Under the pieces are notes generated by a model. It made no database searches, was not told where the DNA came from, and was given only the letters and a program-made list of their open reading frames with translations. Positions 50,522 through 59,839 of a stretch of DNA of 64,000 bases are shown here, in pieces. The position numbers and the translations under genes were made by a program. The DNA is taken from assembly GCF_016909015.1 (NCBI RefSeq), contig NZ_JAFBFA010000015.1, forward strand, positions 46,458 through 110,457, given 5' to 3'. The DNA is from Gracilibacillus alcaliphilus (lineage in GTDB: Bacteria > Bacillota > Bacilli > Bacillales > Amphibacillaceae). How positions within the stretch are numbered: position 1 is the stretch's first letter; each line of letters begins with the position of its first letter.

Positions 50522-52425
50522 TTCTTCTTCCTCCACTTCTCCTTGCTGACATGCATTAATTGATCGAGGACTTCCTGGTTCTCCAGGTATCGATATAACT
50601 GTAAAAAATCTTGATTATGTGATTCTTTTATGGCTAGTACAATAATGATTTTAACCTGTTCTGGATTTTTCGAGCCAAACATAATCTCTTCCTCAAAAAT
50701 GGTCATACTAATTCCTTCTTTGCACACATTTTCAGGATGTGCATGGACAAAGGCTACCTTTGGGAGAAATACCATGTATGTCCCATTACGCTCAACAGAC
50801 ATAATCATTTCTTGAATATAGCCTTGTTTGATATAGCCTGCTTCTAACAACGGCTGGGCTGCTATGGTGATGGCCTCATGCCAGTCCTGTGTATGACGGT
50901 AATGTATTTGTTCGTCAAACAAGGTTGGCACGACAGAAGTCGGCTGGTGGTATACCTCATTAAATCGTTTAAGCTGTTTGCGATTGACAATTTTATGTGC
51001 CTCATGCTGGATTTTGGCCTTCTCGTCGTCCAATAATAACGGACTGACGCGATAGGTTTTTATATTACCCGTGTGTTGTGCCGGCAGCTTACTTGTCGTT
51101 AGAATAAAATCAATCTCTCCCAGATCCAATTCCTGCTCTAATTCTTGGGAATTGACTACACGCAATAAATTAAAGCCCGGCTCAATATGTTCCAGTTTTG
51201 TCATGAGAATAGAAGAAGTGGCTAATCCCGTTGTACAGATTACAATTACGTTCGGAAAATATCTTTTATTATTACTTCTTTCCATTGCAGAACTGATGTG
51301 CATTGTAAGGTAAGCTACTTCTGCTGCAATTAATCGGTAACCAATATCTAATGTAATTTGATGAACCATCTCATAAATAGCACGAAACCGTATCTTAATC
51401 TCCTCAGTATAAGGATTGTCAATTTCTGTACCTTCTTCAATCCTTAGGAATGCTGATTTTACATGATACATTAAATCATTCATCAATTTCTTATCCGCAG
51501 ACAGATTCACCTGAAGTATGCTCGATATTTGATCAATGAGATAACGGCAAAAGGCGTATTCCTTTTTATAATGATCCAGATCATTGGCCTCGAATTTGTA
51601 CTTCACTACTTTGATTTGGTCAAAGATTTGATGGATAAAATTTAGCTCATTTTCCAGTAGCTCTTGATCTCCTGATAATTGAGCTAAATAAGCAGATACA
51701 CTGCCTGTAACAGGATTCTTAATCCGTTGTTTTTTTGGAATAAAAACCATCTGCTGCTCCTCTGCCCGGCGTTTCCACCATATGAAGAAGATCATAAGGG
51801 ATTGTTTGGACTCTTCACTGTACATGACTCCCCGCTCCTGTTCACAGGAGGCCATCCATTCCATAGCTAACGTTTGTTCTGACTCGTTTACTGCTAACCA
51901 CTTAGACACAGTATCTAAATTGGTACTCTGCCTAGTTAACCAATAAAAAACGGCCTTTCGCTTGCTTCGCTCAGTGCCATAAATGAATAAGCCTTTTCTG
52001 ACTTCTTTAGAAATTTGCAGGCCAAACGGATCGAACAGCTCCTCCACTTCCCGCAAAAGATGCTGTACACTGGTCCGGCTTAAGAAGAATTCATCTGCAA
52101 TCCGCTGTACCGTTACTTTTTTATGCACAAGCAGATAGAGACTAATCATCGTCAATTGCACATTCCTATCAAGAAAGGAATCGGTAAGTTCGAGCGACTC
52201 GATGATTTTCTCCTTTTCCTCACTGTTGGCTAGGAGTAAGACCCCTTTCCCTGGAGTCCTTTTCAGCGAACTGCCCCTCCCTTCCAGAAAACTTGTTAAT
52301 GCGTCTAAATCATTGCGAATGGTTTTCGTACTAACCTCCAGCCACTTGGCCAGAAACTCCACCGTCATAAATTGGCTACTTTCGATAAGCTTTGCTAGCA
52401 ATTGCTTTTGCCTAGTAGATAACAT
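50518..52425 (-). CDS. PRD-containing PTS transcriptional regulator (LicR/MtlR type)
   Basis: 635 residues from ATG 52425 after AAGGGTGAT. Domain order: DeoR-like helix-turn-helix (about 3-60, EFLAKWLEVSTKTIRNDLDAL), second helix-turn-helix (about 95-160), two PRD modules (about 190-400, with His in MYHVKSAFL and LTMHISSAME), an EIIB-like domain with Cys in VICTTGLATSS, and an EIIA-like domain with His in AFVHAHPEN. Phosphorylation at these sites by HPr and the neighbouring EIIA/EIIB sets activity. Encoded first in the PTS operon it should activate it. Confidence 0.93.
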   Translation of the reverse strand: MLSTRQKQLLAKLIESSQFMTVEFLAKWLEVSTKTIRNDLDALTSFLEGRGSSLKRTPGKGVLLLANSEEKEKIIESLELTDSFLDRNVQLTMISLYLLVHKKVTVQRIADEFFLSRTSVQHLLREVEELFDPFGLQISKEVRKGLFIYGTERSKRKAVFYWLTRQSTNLDTVSKWLAVNESEQTLAMEWMASCEQERGVMYSEESKQSLMIFFIWWKRRAEEQQMVFIPKKQRIKNPVTGSVSAYLAQLSGDQELLENELNFIHQIFDQIKVVKYKFEANDLDHYKKEYAFCRYLIDQISSILQVNLSADKKLMNDLMYHVKSAFLRIEEGTEIDNPYTEEIKIRFRAIYEMVHQITLDIGYRLIAAEVAYLTMHISSAMERSNNKRYFPNVIVICTTGLATSSILMTKLEHIEPGFNLLRVVNSQELEQELDLGEIDFILTTSKLPAQHTGNIKTYRVSPLLLDDEKAKIQHEAHKIVNRKQLKRFNEVYHQPTSVVPTLFDEQIHYRHTQDWHEAITIAAQPLLEAGYIKQGYIQEMIMSVERNGTYMVFLPKVAFVHAHPENVCKEGISMTIFEEEIMFGSKNPEQVKIIIVLAIKESHNQDFLQLYRYLENQEVLDQLMHVSKEKWRKKN

Positions 52426-53024
52426 GTTTATCACCCTTACTGATAGTCTAATACGTAGGGCGGATCATCGAAAGAACAAAGATTGACACAACTGTGGCAA
52501 AAAGTATTCCTTCTTTTATTCTTTGTTATTTAATCTTGGTTATACATGAGTTTTTGGCGGAAAATGGAGTAGGGTTCTTTCTTTTTAAAACTTTAATTTT
52601 TTTATAAATTTTAATAAAAACTTTAAATAAATAAATAAAAATCATATCATTTTGCCTTTTTATGAATTAAAATATAAATGGAGTCTTGTAAAAGAGTTGC
52701 CAGGGAAACACTTGTCAAACAGACACTATCGTGTAGCCATTTGTGGAATATGGAAAACGAATGCCCCCAGCATTTGATAATTACCAAGATGCTTTTAGAA
52801 AAAGACTCAACAGTTCATTGCATTCCTAATCATCTCCTCTAATACAAGTGAATAAGCTCCAAGCACTGGGACAGATCATTTTCTGTACTTGTAAATAAAC
52901 AACTGCACAAAAATCAATTAATAATGATCAGAAATTTCATCAAAATTTACTTAACCCGTATCTTTTTCAGCGTTTGAATGGGAAAAATACCAGACTTAAG
53001 TCTTTTGTAAATGAGGGTGGGAAA
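52426..53024. other. AT-rich divergent control region, about 600 bp
   Basis: Separates the divergent PTS regulator and XylR-like genes. Contains a direct repeat of AAAACTTTAA around 52590-52630 in very AT-rich DNA. No gene, terminator or riboswitch pattern seen; promoters for both directions are expected here. Confidence 0.4.
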
Positions 53025-54179
53025 ATGAATTCAAAGTATAAAAAGAATCCAAATTATCATGTTGCGTTAATTATTGAAACCTCCAACGAGTATGCACGCG
53101 GGCTGCTCCGAGGAATCAAAGAATACTTGAATGAAAACCGTCCCTGGTCGATATATTTGGGGGAACATAGCAGAGACCATACCGATCTAAGTTGGCTAAA
53201 AAATTGGAAAGGCGATGGAATTATCGCAAGGATAGAAACAAAAGAAATTGCCTCGATTATAAGTGAGATTAATCTTCCTACTGTGGATGTGAGCGCTGAC
53301 CGCTTTTTGCCTCACCTTCCTTGTGTTGAAACCGATAATCAAGCAATTGCTCATATGGCGGCTGATCATTTAATCAGTAAAGGTTTCAAACATTTTGGCT
53401 TTTGCGGTGAAATGCAATTTCCTTGGGCTAGACAAAGATGCCAGTTTTTTATCGACTATTTAAAAGATAAAGGGTTTCCATGTCACACATTTGAATCAAG
53501 TCGAAATAAGTCATGGACAAAGGATAGAGAAGATATGGCTTTATGGCTGGAATCATTGCCTAAACCAATTGGAATTATGGCCTCGTATGATATTTTAGGA
53601 CAAAAATTGTTAGAAGCATGCCAGCTTGCTAATGTGGCTGTACCTTATCAGGTAGGCGTAATAGGTGTGGATAACGATGAGCTGCTTTGTAACTTGTCAG
53701 ACCCTTCGTTATCAAGTATTGTTCCAGACACACTAAATACCGGGTATAAAGCAGCTGAGATTTTGGATCGAATGATGGCTGGGGAACAGGTTGAACCAGA
53801 GCTTCATTTATTTTCTCCCATGAAACTTTTCACAAGGGTTTCTACCGATGTTGTCACAGTGGAGGATACACTAGTTTCTGAAGCAGTACAAATTATTCGA
53901 AACCATGCATATGAGGACATTAAAGTAGAGGATATTCTTAAACATGTCCTTGTTTCACGCAGTGTTCTTGATAATCGATTTAAAAAGGCGTTAGGACGAA
54001 CCCCTCACCAGGAAATTATGGAAATAAAGGTAAACCTGATGAAACAATTACTATCTGAAACTGATCTGCCTTTATCTTTAATCGCTGAAAAGATAGGCTT
54101 CAAACATGTAGAATACATGAATGTGCTCTTTAAAAGAAAAACAGGGCTAACCCCAGGCCAATATAGAAAGTTTAACTAA
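53025..54179 (+). CDS. XylR-like regulator (LacI-type sensor fused to AraC helix-turn-helix)
   Basis: 384 residues from ATG 53025 behind GAGGGTGG; an ATG 51 bases upstream lacks a site. N-terminal periplasmic-binding-protein-like sensor domain (residues 10-270: YARGLLRGIKEYLNENRPW, DGIIARI, GVIGVDNDELLCNLSDPSLSSI) and a C-terminal AraC/XylS domain with two helix-turn-helices (about 285-384: KVEDILKHVLVSRSVLDNRFKKALGRTP and LSLIAEKIGFKHVEYMNVLFKRKTG). This is the architecture of E. coli XylR. It probably activates the sugar operon that follows on the same strand, via the 38-bp elements at 54314 and 58559. Confidence 0.9.
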   Translation: MNSKYKKNPNYHVALIIETSNEYARGLLRGIKEYLNENRPWSIYLGEHSRDHTDLSWLKNWKGDGIIARIETKEIASIISEINLPTVDVSADRFLPHLPCVETDNQAIAHMAADHLISKGFKHFGFCGEMQFPWARQRCQFFIDYLKDKGFPCHTFESSRNKSWTKDREDMALWLESLPKPIGIMASYDILGQKLLEACQLANVAVPYQVGVIGVDNDELLCNLSDPSLSSIVPDTLNTGYKAAEILDRMMAGEQVEPELHLFSPMKLFTRVSTDVVTVEDTLVSEAVQIIRNHAYEDIKVEDILKHVLVSRSVLDNRFKKALGRTPHQEIMEIKVNLMKQLLSETDLPLSLIAEKIGFKHVEYMNVLFKRKTGLTPGQYRKFN

Positions 54180-54313
54180 TAAAAACGTACATAAATCCAG
54201 ATGGAGTTTTACACAATTTATTGAAAAACAAAACAGAAGTCCATAACATCATTAAAAAAATCCCCCCTCTGCTATAACGACTGCCAGTAATAAATTGATC
54301 CCAATTAAATACG

Positions 54314-54351
54314 AAAAATCTAAATAAAGAAACGTAATATCTCATAGACTT
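54314..54351 (+). promoter_or_regulatory. 38-bp element, copy 1 (candidate XylR-like operator)
   Basis: Starts AAAAATCTAAATAAAG and ends ATATCTCATAGACTT; the same 38 bp with two mismatches lie at 58559-58596. Inside it ATCTAAATA and ATCTCATA are spaced 21 bp apart, two helical turns, as expected for tandem half-sites of an AraC-type protein. It lies 180 bp before the binding-protein gene. The rest of the 351-bp gap holds no gene. Confidence 0.7.
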
Positions 54352-54530
54352 TAAATTTCTAATTACCTATACTAGCGTTAATCAGCTGTACTAAAGTAAA
54401 AATTATCCATTGTAAGCTTTGTACTTTATCTAAGCATAATGGCGTTATTAGAAAGGGGGTATCTTTAAATATGATTCTTAGCCCTTGAAAAAGGGAGTTA
54501 CAAGCACCTAAAAACATAAAGGGGGAAATA

Positions 54531-55862
54531 ATGATGTTCAAATTTAATTGTATGCGCTTACCCGCTCTGTTAGTTTCATTATTCATTCTATTCTTTGTTT
54601 TTGGCTGTTCTGCTGAGGATAGTGATACTGCGGACAACACTGGATCGTCTGAAGATGGAGTAACTCAAATAACATACTGGCACAATTGGGAAGTAGGACC
54701 AGGTGGTGAAGAGATTAAACAGTCTGTTGCAGCATTTAATGAATCACATCCAGATATAGAAGTTACACCGGTATATGTAGCTGCCGATGGCGGAGACTCT
54801 GTTTCCTCTAAGCTCGTTACAGCGGTTGCGGGAGGAAATCCGCCCGATGTCATGCTTGCAAGTCGCTATGGCATTGCCGAATATATGGATTCACTAACCT
54901 TGCTAAACGATCTGGCTGAGCGAGATGGAATAACCGAAGACATCTACTATGATTGGGCATGGGGAGAGTCAACATTTGAAGGTAATATATTAGGACTTCC
55001 ATATGATGGAACCTCAAGAGCATTATATTATAATAAAGATCATTTTGAAGAGGCTGGATTAGATCCTGAAGATCCGCCTACCACAATTGAAGAATTAGAA
55101 GAGGCGGCACACCAGCTTACCAAACAAGAAGATGGGCGATTTACCCAGTATGGGATGATTCCCTGGCTAGGTGAAGGCTGGTTATATTCATGGGGCTGGT
55201 CTTTCGGAGGCGAATTTGTCGATGAGACTAATCAAGTGACTGCCGACAACCCTAAAGTTGTAGAAGCCTTGGAGTGGATGACTGATTTTGCTACCGATTT
55301 GGGTGCTCAGAATGTACTAAGCTTTGCAAATTCGGAAGGAAGTGACGCCCAAGATCCATTCATCAGTGAACAAGTATCTATGGTCGTTCAAGGTAACTGG
55401 ATTATGGAACAAATAGAGGAATATAATCCCGATTTAAATTATGGCGTGACTTATATTCCTACTCCAACTGGTGATAATTTTACTACATTCTTAGGCGGAA
55501 GAGCATTAATCATACCAAAAGGAGTGGAAGGAGAACAATTAGAGGCAGCATGGGAGTTTGTTAAATGGCTAAGTTCTACAGAAGATGGGCAAAAATTCAA
55601 GGAAATTAAAGGAGAGTATTCTGTTCTTCCTGAAGTGAACGAGGAACTTTATGGCGATATTCCTAATCACCAGCCGTTTTTGGATGTCTTGCCAAATGGG
55701 AAGCATCGACCGGTTGTACTAGCTGGAAATATGATGTGGGATGAATTGGCAAAAGCACCTGATCTAGTTCTTGATGGGCAAGGTACGCCTCAGGAAATTT
55801 TGGATCGGATCAATGAAACCATTAACAATGCAATTGAACAGGAAGAAGCTAGGAGAGAATAA
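54531..55862 (+). CDS. Sugar ABC transporter substrate-binding lipoprotein
   Basis: 443 residues, solute-binding family 1. Lipoprotein signal with lipobox FGCS at about residues 24-27. Family phrases ITYWHNWEVGPGGEEIKQSVAAFNESHPDIEV (N-terminal lobe start), VAGGNPPDVMLAS, PYDGTSRALYYNKDHFEEAGL and WEFVKWLSSTEDGQKF. ATG follows AAAGGGGG. First structural gene behind the XylR-like regulator; separated from the permease genes by a repeat and a terminator, so it is probably made in excess. Confidence 0.94.
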   Translation: MMFKFNCMRLPALLVSLFILFFVFGCSAEDSDTADNTGSSEDGVTQITYWHNWEVGPGGEEIKQSVAAFNESHPDIEVTPVYVAADGGDSVSSKLVTAVAGGNPPDVMLASRYGIAEYMDSLTLLNDLAERDGITEDIYYDWAWGESTFEGNILGLPYDGTSRALYYNKDHFEEAGLDPEDPPTTIEELEEAAHQLTKQEDGRFTQYGMIPWLGEGWLYSWGWSFGGEFVDETNQVTADNPKVVEALEWMTDFATDLGAQNVLSFANSEGSDAQDPFISEQVSMVVQGNWIMEQIEEYNPDLNYGVTYIPTPTGDNFTTFLGGRALIIPKGVEGEQLEAAWEFVKWLSSTEDGQKFKEIKGEYSVLPEVNEELYGDIPNHQPFLDVLPNGKHRPVVLAGNMMWDELAKAPDLVLDGQGTPQEILDRINETINNAIEQEEARRE

Positions 55863-55867
55863 ACTTC

Positions 55868-55960
55868 GTTCAGTGGGGGTTAGACGCATAGGATGTGCTA
55901 GTACAGACGTTGCGACACGACATCGTGAACTTAGTCCGCTTCCTCTTTCCTCCACTGAAC
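55868..55960. repeat. 93-bp palindromic intergenic element
   Basis: Bounded by GTTCAGTGG and CCACTGAAC (perfect 9-bp terminal inverted repeat), starting five bases after the binding-protein gene stop. The internal sequence has several shorter self-complementary parts (ACGACATCGTG). Looks like a dispersed non-coding repeat of Bacillaceae. Confidence 0.55.
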
Positions 55961-56079
55961 ATTAGTTAAACCAATCAAGCAGTTACTGGCTGTTGAAGCT
56001 CTGACATATTCCCTTATTTCTTGAAATGGAAATTCTATAGCCAGTTACACTGCGACAAAATGCTATATTTACACACATG

Positions 56080-56103
56080 AAAAGGGGATCTCTCCCCTTT
56101 TTT
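56080..56103 (+). terminator. Terminator/attenuator between binding-protein and permease genes
   Basis: AAAAGGGGA, TCTC loop, TCCCC and six T. A strong short hairpin inside the operon; partial read-through would give more binding protein than permease. Confidence 0.85.
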
Positions 56104-56129
56104 AAAACAAAAATAGTATGGGGGTAATC

Positions 56130-57083
56130 ATGATGAAGTCACCTTCACTAGCAAGCAAACTGCAGCACAAACAAGGCAGTAAAACAAGAGTGAAAAATAA
56201 CATCGAAAGCAAGCGTTCCAAATATGGTGTTATCTTCGCTCTTCCATGGATCATTGGATTATGTGCCTTTTATTTCTACCCATTACTTAGTTCGATGTAT
56301 TACAGTTTTACAAATTATAATATTTCTGGCTTTTCTCAATTCGTTGGACTACAAAACTACACCCAATTATTTAAAGATCCAATGTTTTGGACGGGAATCA
56401 GTAATACGTTTTTTTATGCATTAATGCAGCTTCCTTTAAGTGTCATGCTGGGCGTTTCTATTGCTTTATTGCTCAATATGAAAATTAAAGGTCAAGGCAT
56501 ATTTAGAACATTATTTTTCATCCCCTCTTTAGTGCCAGCCGTTGCGGTTGCTATTTTATTTCAATGGTTACTTGAAGCACAGTTTGGTTTGGTGAATTAT
56601 CTGTTAGATTTAGTAGGAATAGCCGGTCCAGGGTGGCTGGGAGATCCAACATGGGCGAAGCCTTCCATTGTAATGATGTCTTTATGGATTATCGGGAATA
56701 CCTTCTTAATATACCTTGCTGGTTTACAAGATATTTCACAAGAATATTATGATGCAGCCGAAGTAGATGGCGCCAATCCACTTCGAAAAATCTGGCATAT
56801 TACACTGCCGCTTTTAACCCCGGTGATTTTCTTTAATGTGGTAATGGGATTAATCAATGCCTTACAAGAATTCACCTTACCATACACGTTAACATCTGGA
56901 ACGGGGTCTCCTGCAGATTCACTAATGTTCTACAGCATGTATTTGTATAACAATGCCTTTTTGTATATGAGAATGGGCTATGCTTCCGCTATGGCTTGGG
57001 TCTTATTCATACTGATCATGCTTATCACATTGATTATATTAAAAACCTCCAAACGATGGGTATTCTATCAAGGAGATAACTAA
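56130..57083 (+). CDS. Sugar ABC transporter permease, MalF/UgpA type
   Basis: 317 residues from an ATG behind GGGGGT. Basic N-terminus (about 25 residues) then six helices beginning YGVIFALPWIIGLCAFYFYPL, and the coupling loop YYDAAEVDGANPLRKIWHITLPLL around residues 205-230. Partner of the permease encoded 17 bp downstream. Confidence 0.94.
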   Translation: MMKSPSLASKLQHKQGSKTRVKNNIESKRSKYGVIFALPWIIGLCAFYFYPLLSSMYYSFTNYNISGFSQFVGLQNYTQLFKDPMFWTGISNTFFYALMQLPLSVMLGVSIALLLNMKIKGQGIFRTLFFIPSLVPAVAVAILFQWLLEAQFGLVNYLLDLVGIAGPGWLGDPTWAKPSIVMMSLWIIGNTFLIYLAGLQDISQEYYDAAEVDGANPLRKIWHITLPLLTPVIFFNVVMGLINALQEFTLPYTLTSGTGSPADSLMFYSMYLYNNAFLYMRMGYASAMAWVLFILIMLITLIILKTSKRWVFYQGDN

Positions 57084-57099
57084 AAGGGAGGACTTTACG

Positions 57100-57927
57100 T
57101 TGAAGCACAAAAAATCAAAAAGGGTATTGACCTATATTTTTATTAGTGCTGCCGGGATACTATTTGCGCTCCCCTTCTTCTGGATGGTCAGTACAGCTTT
57201 AAAACCTAATGTTCAATTGTTTAGCTATCCGCCTGTTTTGATCCCAAATCCAATAGAATGGGAACATTTTTTTAATGCGATTACCATGATCCCTTTTTTC
57301 ACCTATTTTAAAAACTCTTTAATTTATTCTAGTTTATCCACTTTGGGAGTTGTGGTTTCTTGTCCAATCGTAGCTTACAGTTTAGCAAGGTTAAAATGGA
57401 AGGGACGGGACACCCTTTTTGTTATTACACTAGCAGTGATGATGATTCCATTTCCTGTAACGATGGTCCCTCTCTTTCTGTTGTTTTCTCAGCTTGGGTT
57501 AGTAGGAGGGCTATTACCACTTATATTACCCTTATGGTTTGGGATGCCGTTTTTCATTTTCTTAATGAGGCAATTTTTCAAGCAATTGCCTAACAGCTTA
57601 GAGGATGCGGCTCGAATGGATGGCTGCTCTGAATTTGGCATATTTTTCAGAATTATGCTTCCCATATGTAAGCCCGCTATTTTGACCATCGCTTTGTTTC
57701 AATTTATGTTTTCATGGAATGATTTTTTAGGGCCTTTGATTTATCTAAGTGACCCTTCCAAATACACACTTCAGATTGGTTTACAACAATTTCAGCAAAC
57801 AGAAAGTACTGCTTGGGGGCCTCTAATGGCTGCTTCTGTCTTAATTGCCGTTCCAATTATAGCGCTTTATTTCTTTGTGCAAAAAGCCTTTGTCAAAGGG
57901 ATTTCTTTAGGTGGGGTAAAGGGGTGA
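57100..57927 (+). CDS. Sugar ABC transporter permease, MalG type
   Basis: 275 residues from TTG 57100 behind AAGGGAGG. Six helices (YIFISAAGILFALPFFWMVSTAL first) and the coupling loop LEDAARMDGCSEFGIFFRIMLPI around residues 165-190. Typical GISLGGVKG C-terminus. As in the first ABC operon, no ATPase gene is present, so a shared MsmX-type ATPase encoded elsewhere is expected. Confidence 0.95.
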   Translation: MKHKKSKRVLTYIFISAAGILFALPFFWMVSTALKPNVQLFSYPPVLIPNPIEWEHFFNAITMIPFFTYFKNSLIYSSLSTLGVVVSCPIVAYSLARLKWKGRDTLFVITLAVMMIPFPVTMVPLFLLFSQLGLVGGLLPLILPLWFGMPFFIFLMRQFFKQLPNSLEDAARMDGCSEFGIFFRIMLPICKPAILTIALFQFMFSWNDFLGPLIYLSDPSKYTLQIGLQQFQQTESTAWGPLMAASVLIAVPIIALYFFVQKAFVKGISLGGVKG

Positions 57928-57942
57928 TAAAAAACAGTTTTC

Positions 57943-58520
57943 AACTCAACTTTCGCACACATAAATAAACACTTACACCTTGCTATCAATGTGTAAGTGG
58001 GCACTCCATTAGCGCACTTGACTTATCATTATTTTGACTGAATAAGCGTGCGAAGATTCGCTCCGGCCAACCACTCCGCTTTCCATGGGGACAGCCTCAG
58101 GACTGGATTGTCCCTAGGATAGCTGATCTGATTACTCTTGATCGCGTAATTAACATCCAGCAACTTTTCAAACGTCTGTTATCTATTTACCATTCCTTAA
58201 TGAACAAGCAGAAGATATTCACCATGTTAGGAATCACAAACGTTGTAGAAGCAAATCCTAGCGAAGGCCGACCGTTTCGACTCCTGAGGGATTCGCATGC
58301 TCTGAAGATCCACTTTTACCAAGTGATCTGCTTGGCAAAAGTTAGCTGAGGAGCATGCCCCTCGGAAAGCGAAACGGTCAGCCGCAGCGGCTGCCTTGCT
58401 CTCGATAACTGCTATAAGTCAAAACCTATGCTGTTTTCTTTGTCAAGAAGTGGATCGAAATAACCACCAATGCTTATGTCTATGGATGGGAGGCCGTTTT
58501 CGAGGTGCGAAAGTTGAGTT
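57943..58520. mobile_element. 578-bp non-coding element with perfect 16-bp terminal inverted repeats
   Basis: Ends AACTCAACTTTCGCAC (57943-57958) and GTGCGAAAGTTGAGTT (58505-58520) are exact inverse complements. No transposase is encoded. Inside are an ACTTACAC/GTGTAAGT hairpin (near 57970-57998), a GC-rich block around 58040-58120 and the large palindrome at 58270-58379. Best explained as a miniature inverted-repeat transposable element or an internally deleted insertion sequence that took up other repeats. Family not identified. Confidence 0.6.
58270..58379. repeat. 110-bp nested palindrome inside the element
   Basis: Outer GACCGTTTCG/CGAAACGGTC, middle GCATGCTC/GAGCATGC and inner ACTTTTACCAAG/CTTGGCAAAAGT arms form one long interrupted hairpin. 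The GC-rich CCGCAGCGG-type flank is typical of dispersed Bacillaceae repeats. Confidence 0.6.
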
Positions 58521-58558
58521 TTTGAGAAATATAATCATTTTGATCATCCATAGCCCTC

Positions 58559-58596
58559 AAAAATCTAAATAAAGTAACGTGATATCTCATAGACTT
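58559..58596 (+). promoter_or_regulatory. 38-bp element, copy 2 (candidate XylR-like operator)
   Basis: Matches the element at 54314-54351 at 36 of 38 positions, again upstream of the first gene of a block (the Gfo/Idh/MocA gene, 84 bp away). The conservation next to a mobile-like element suggests selection for binding. Confidence 0.7.
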
Positions 58597-58679
58597 CCAC
58601 CTATTAATTGACTAGATTAATAGTGAGACATGCAATTGGTTCTGCCGATTGCCAAATTTAGGATCAAGGAGGGCTTTGA

Positions 58680-59807
58680 TTGGAAAAAAAACTAAAGATA
58701 GCCATTGTAGGACTGGGATTTGGAGCTGAATTTATCCCTATTTATCGAGATCATCCAAATACAGAGATGTATGCTATTTGTCAGCGAAATGAGGGAAATT
58801 TGAATAAGATTGGTGATCATTTTAACATTGAAAAAAGATATTCCGATTTTGATGAGTTAATCCAAGATAAGGATATTGATGCCATTCATATTAACTCACC
58901 TATCCATTTGCATGCGGAACAAAGCATTGCTGCACTGGAAGCAGGAAAACATGTAGCCTGTACGGTGCCAATGGCCACATCTATTGAAGAATGTCGGCGG
59001 ATTATTAAGGCGCAGCAAAAACACGGTAAAAACTACATGATGATGGAAACAGCCGTGCAAACAAGGGAATTTTTATACGTCAAAGAATTGCGAGATAGAG
59101 GTGAGCTGGGTCGGATACAATTTTTAAGAGGAGCTCATCAGCAGGAAATGGCAGGATGGCCTGGATATTGGGAAGGACTTCCCCCCATGCATTATGCTAC
59201 TCATGCAGTAAGTCCCTTATTAGCTTTGGCTGAAAAGGAAGCAGAATATGTCTCCTGTTTTGGCTCTGGAAAAATAGCGGAGCATTTAACAGCCAAATAT
59301 GGCTCCCCATTTGCAGTCGAATCAGCTTTGTTTAGGTTAAGAAATTCGGATTTAGCGATGGAAGTAACCAGATCATTATTTGAAACTGCTCGTGAATATG
59401 TGGAAAGCTTTGATGTTTATGCCGATAAGAAAAGTTTCGAGTGGCAGCAATTAGAGTCTGAAAATCCCGTGGTCTTCACCGGAGAAGATGGAGAAAGAGT
59501 GAAAATACCTGATTACGCTCACTTACTGCCGGAGTCTATTCAGCGTTATACGACAGAAGGAGTATATGATTCTGGAGACAACAAGCATTTATCTTTTACG
59601 CAAGGAAGCGGTCATGGAGGATCACACCCGCATTTAGCTCATGAATTTGTTAGCAGTATTCTCGAAAAGCGAGATCCCTTTCCTAATGTTTTCACCTCGG
59701 CAAACTGGACCTGTGCAGGGCTTTGTGCACATGAATCAGCTATGAAAAATGGAGAAATTATTAAATTGCCGATATTTAAGGAAGGGATTTCAGACAATTA
59801 TTCCTGA
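58680..59807 (+). CDS. Gfo/Idh/MocA-family oxidoreductase
   Basis: 375 residues from TTG 58680 behind AAGGAGGG. N-terminal Rossmann domain (KIAIVGLGFGAEFIP, residues 5-19; AIHINSPIHLHAEQSIAALEAGKHVACTVPMA) and C-terminal alpha/beta substrate domain. The usual EKP motif is replaced by CTVPMA at residues about 97-103, a variation seen in some sugar dehydrogenase branches. NAD(P)-dependent oxidation of a sugar or glycoside hydroxyl is expected. Followed 32 bp later by the DUF6807 gene. Confidence 0.9.
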   Translation: MEKKLKIAIVGLGFGAEFIPIYRDHPNTEMYAICQRNEGNLNKIGDHFNIEKRYSDFDELIQDKDIDAIHINSPIHLHAEQSIAALEAGKHVACTVPMATSIEECRRIIKAQQKHGKNYMMMETAVQTREFLYVKELRDRGELGRIQFLRGAHQQEMAGWPGYWEGLPPMHYATHAVSPLLALAEKEAEYVSCFGSGKIAEHLTAKYGSPFAVESALFRLRNSDLAMEVTRSLFETAREYVESFDVYADKKSFEWQQLESENPVVFTGEDGERVKIPDYAHLLPESIQRYTTEGVYDSGDNKHLSFTQGSGHGGSHPHLAHEFVSSILEKRDPFPNVFTSANWTCAGLCAHESAMKNGEIIKLPIFKEGISDNYS

Positions 59808-59839
59808 GAAACGATCATTTACTTAAGGAGGTGATGTAT

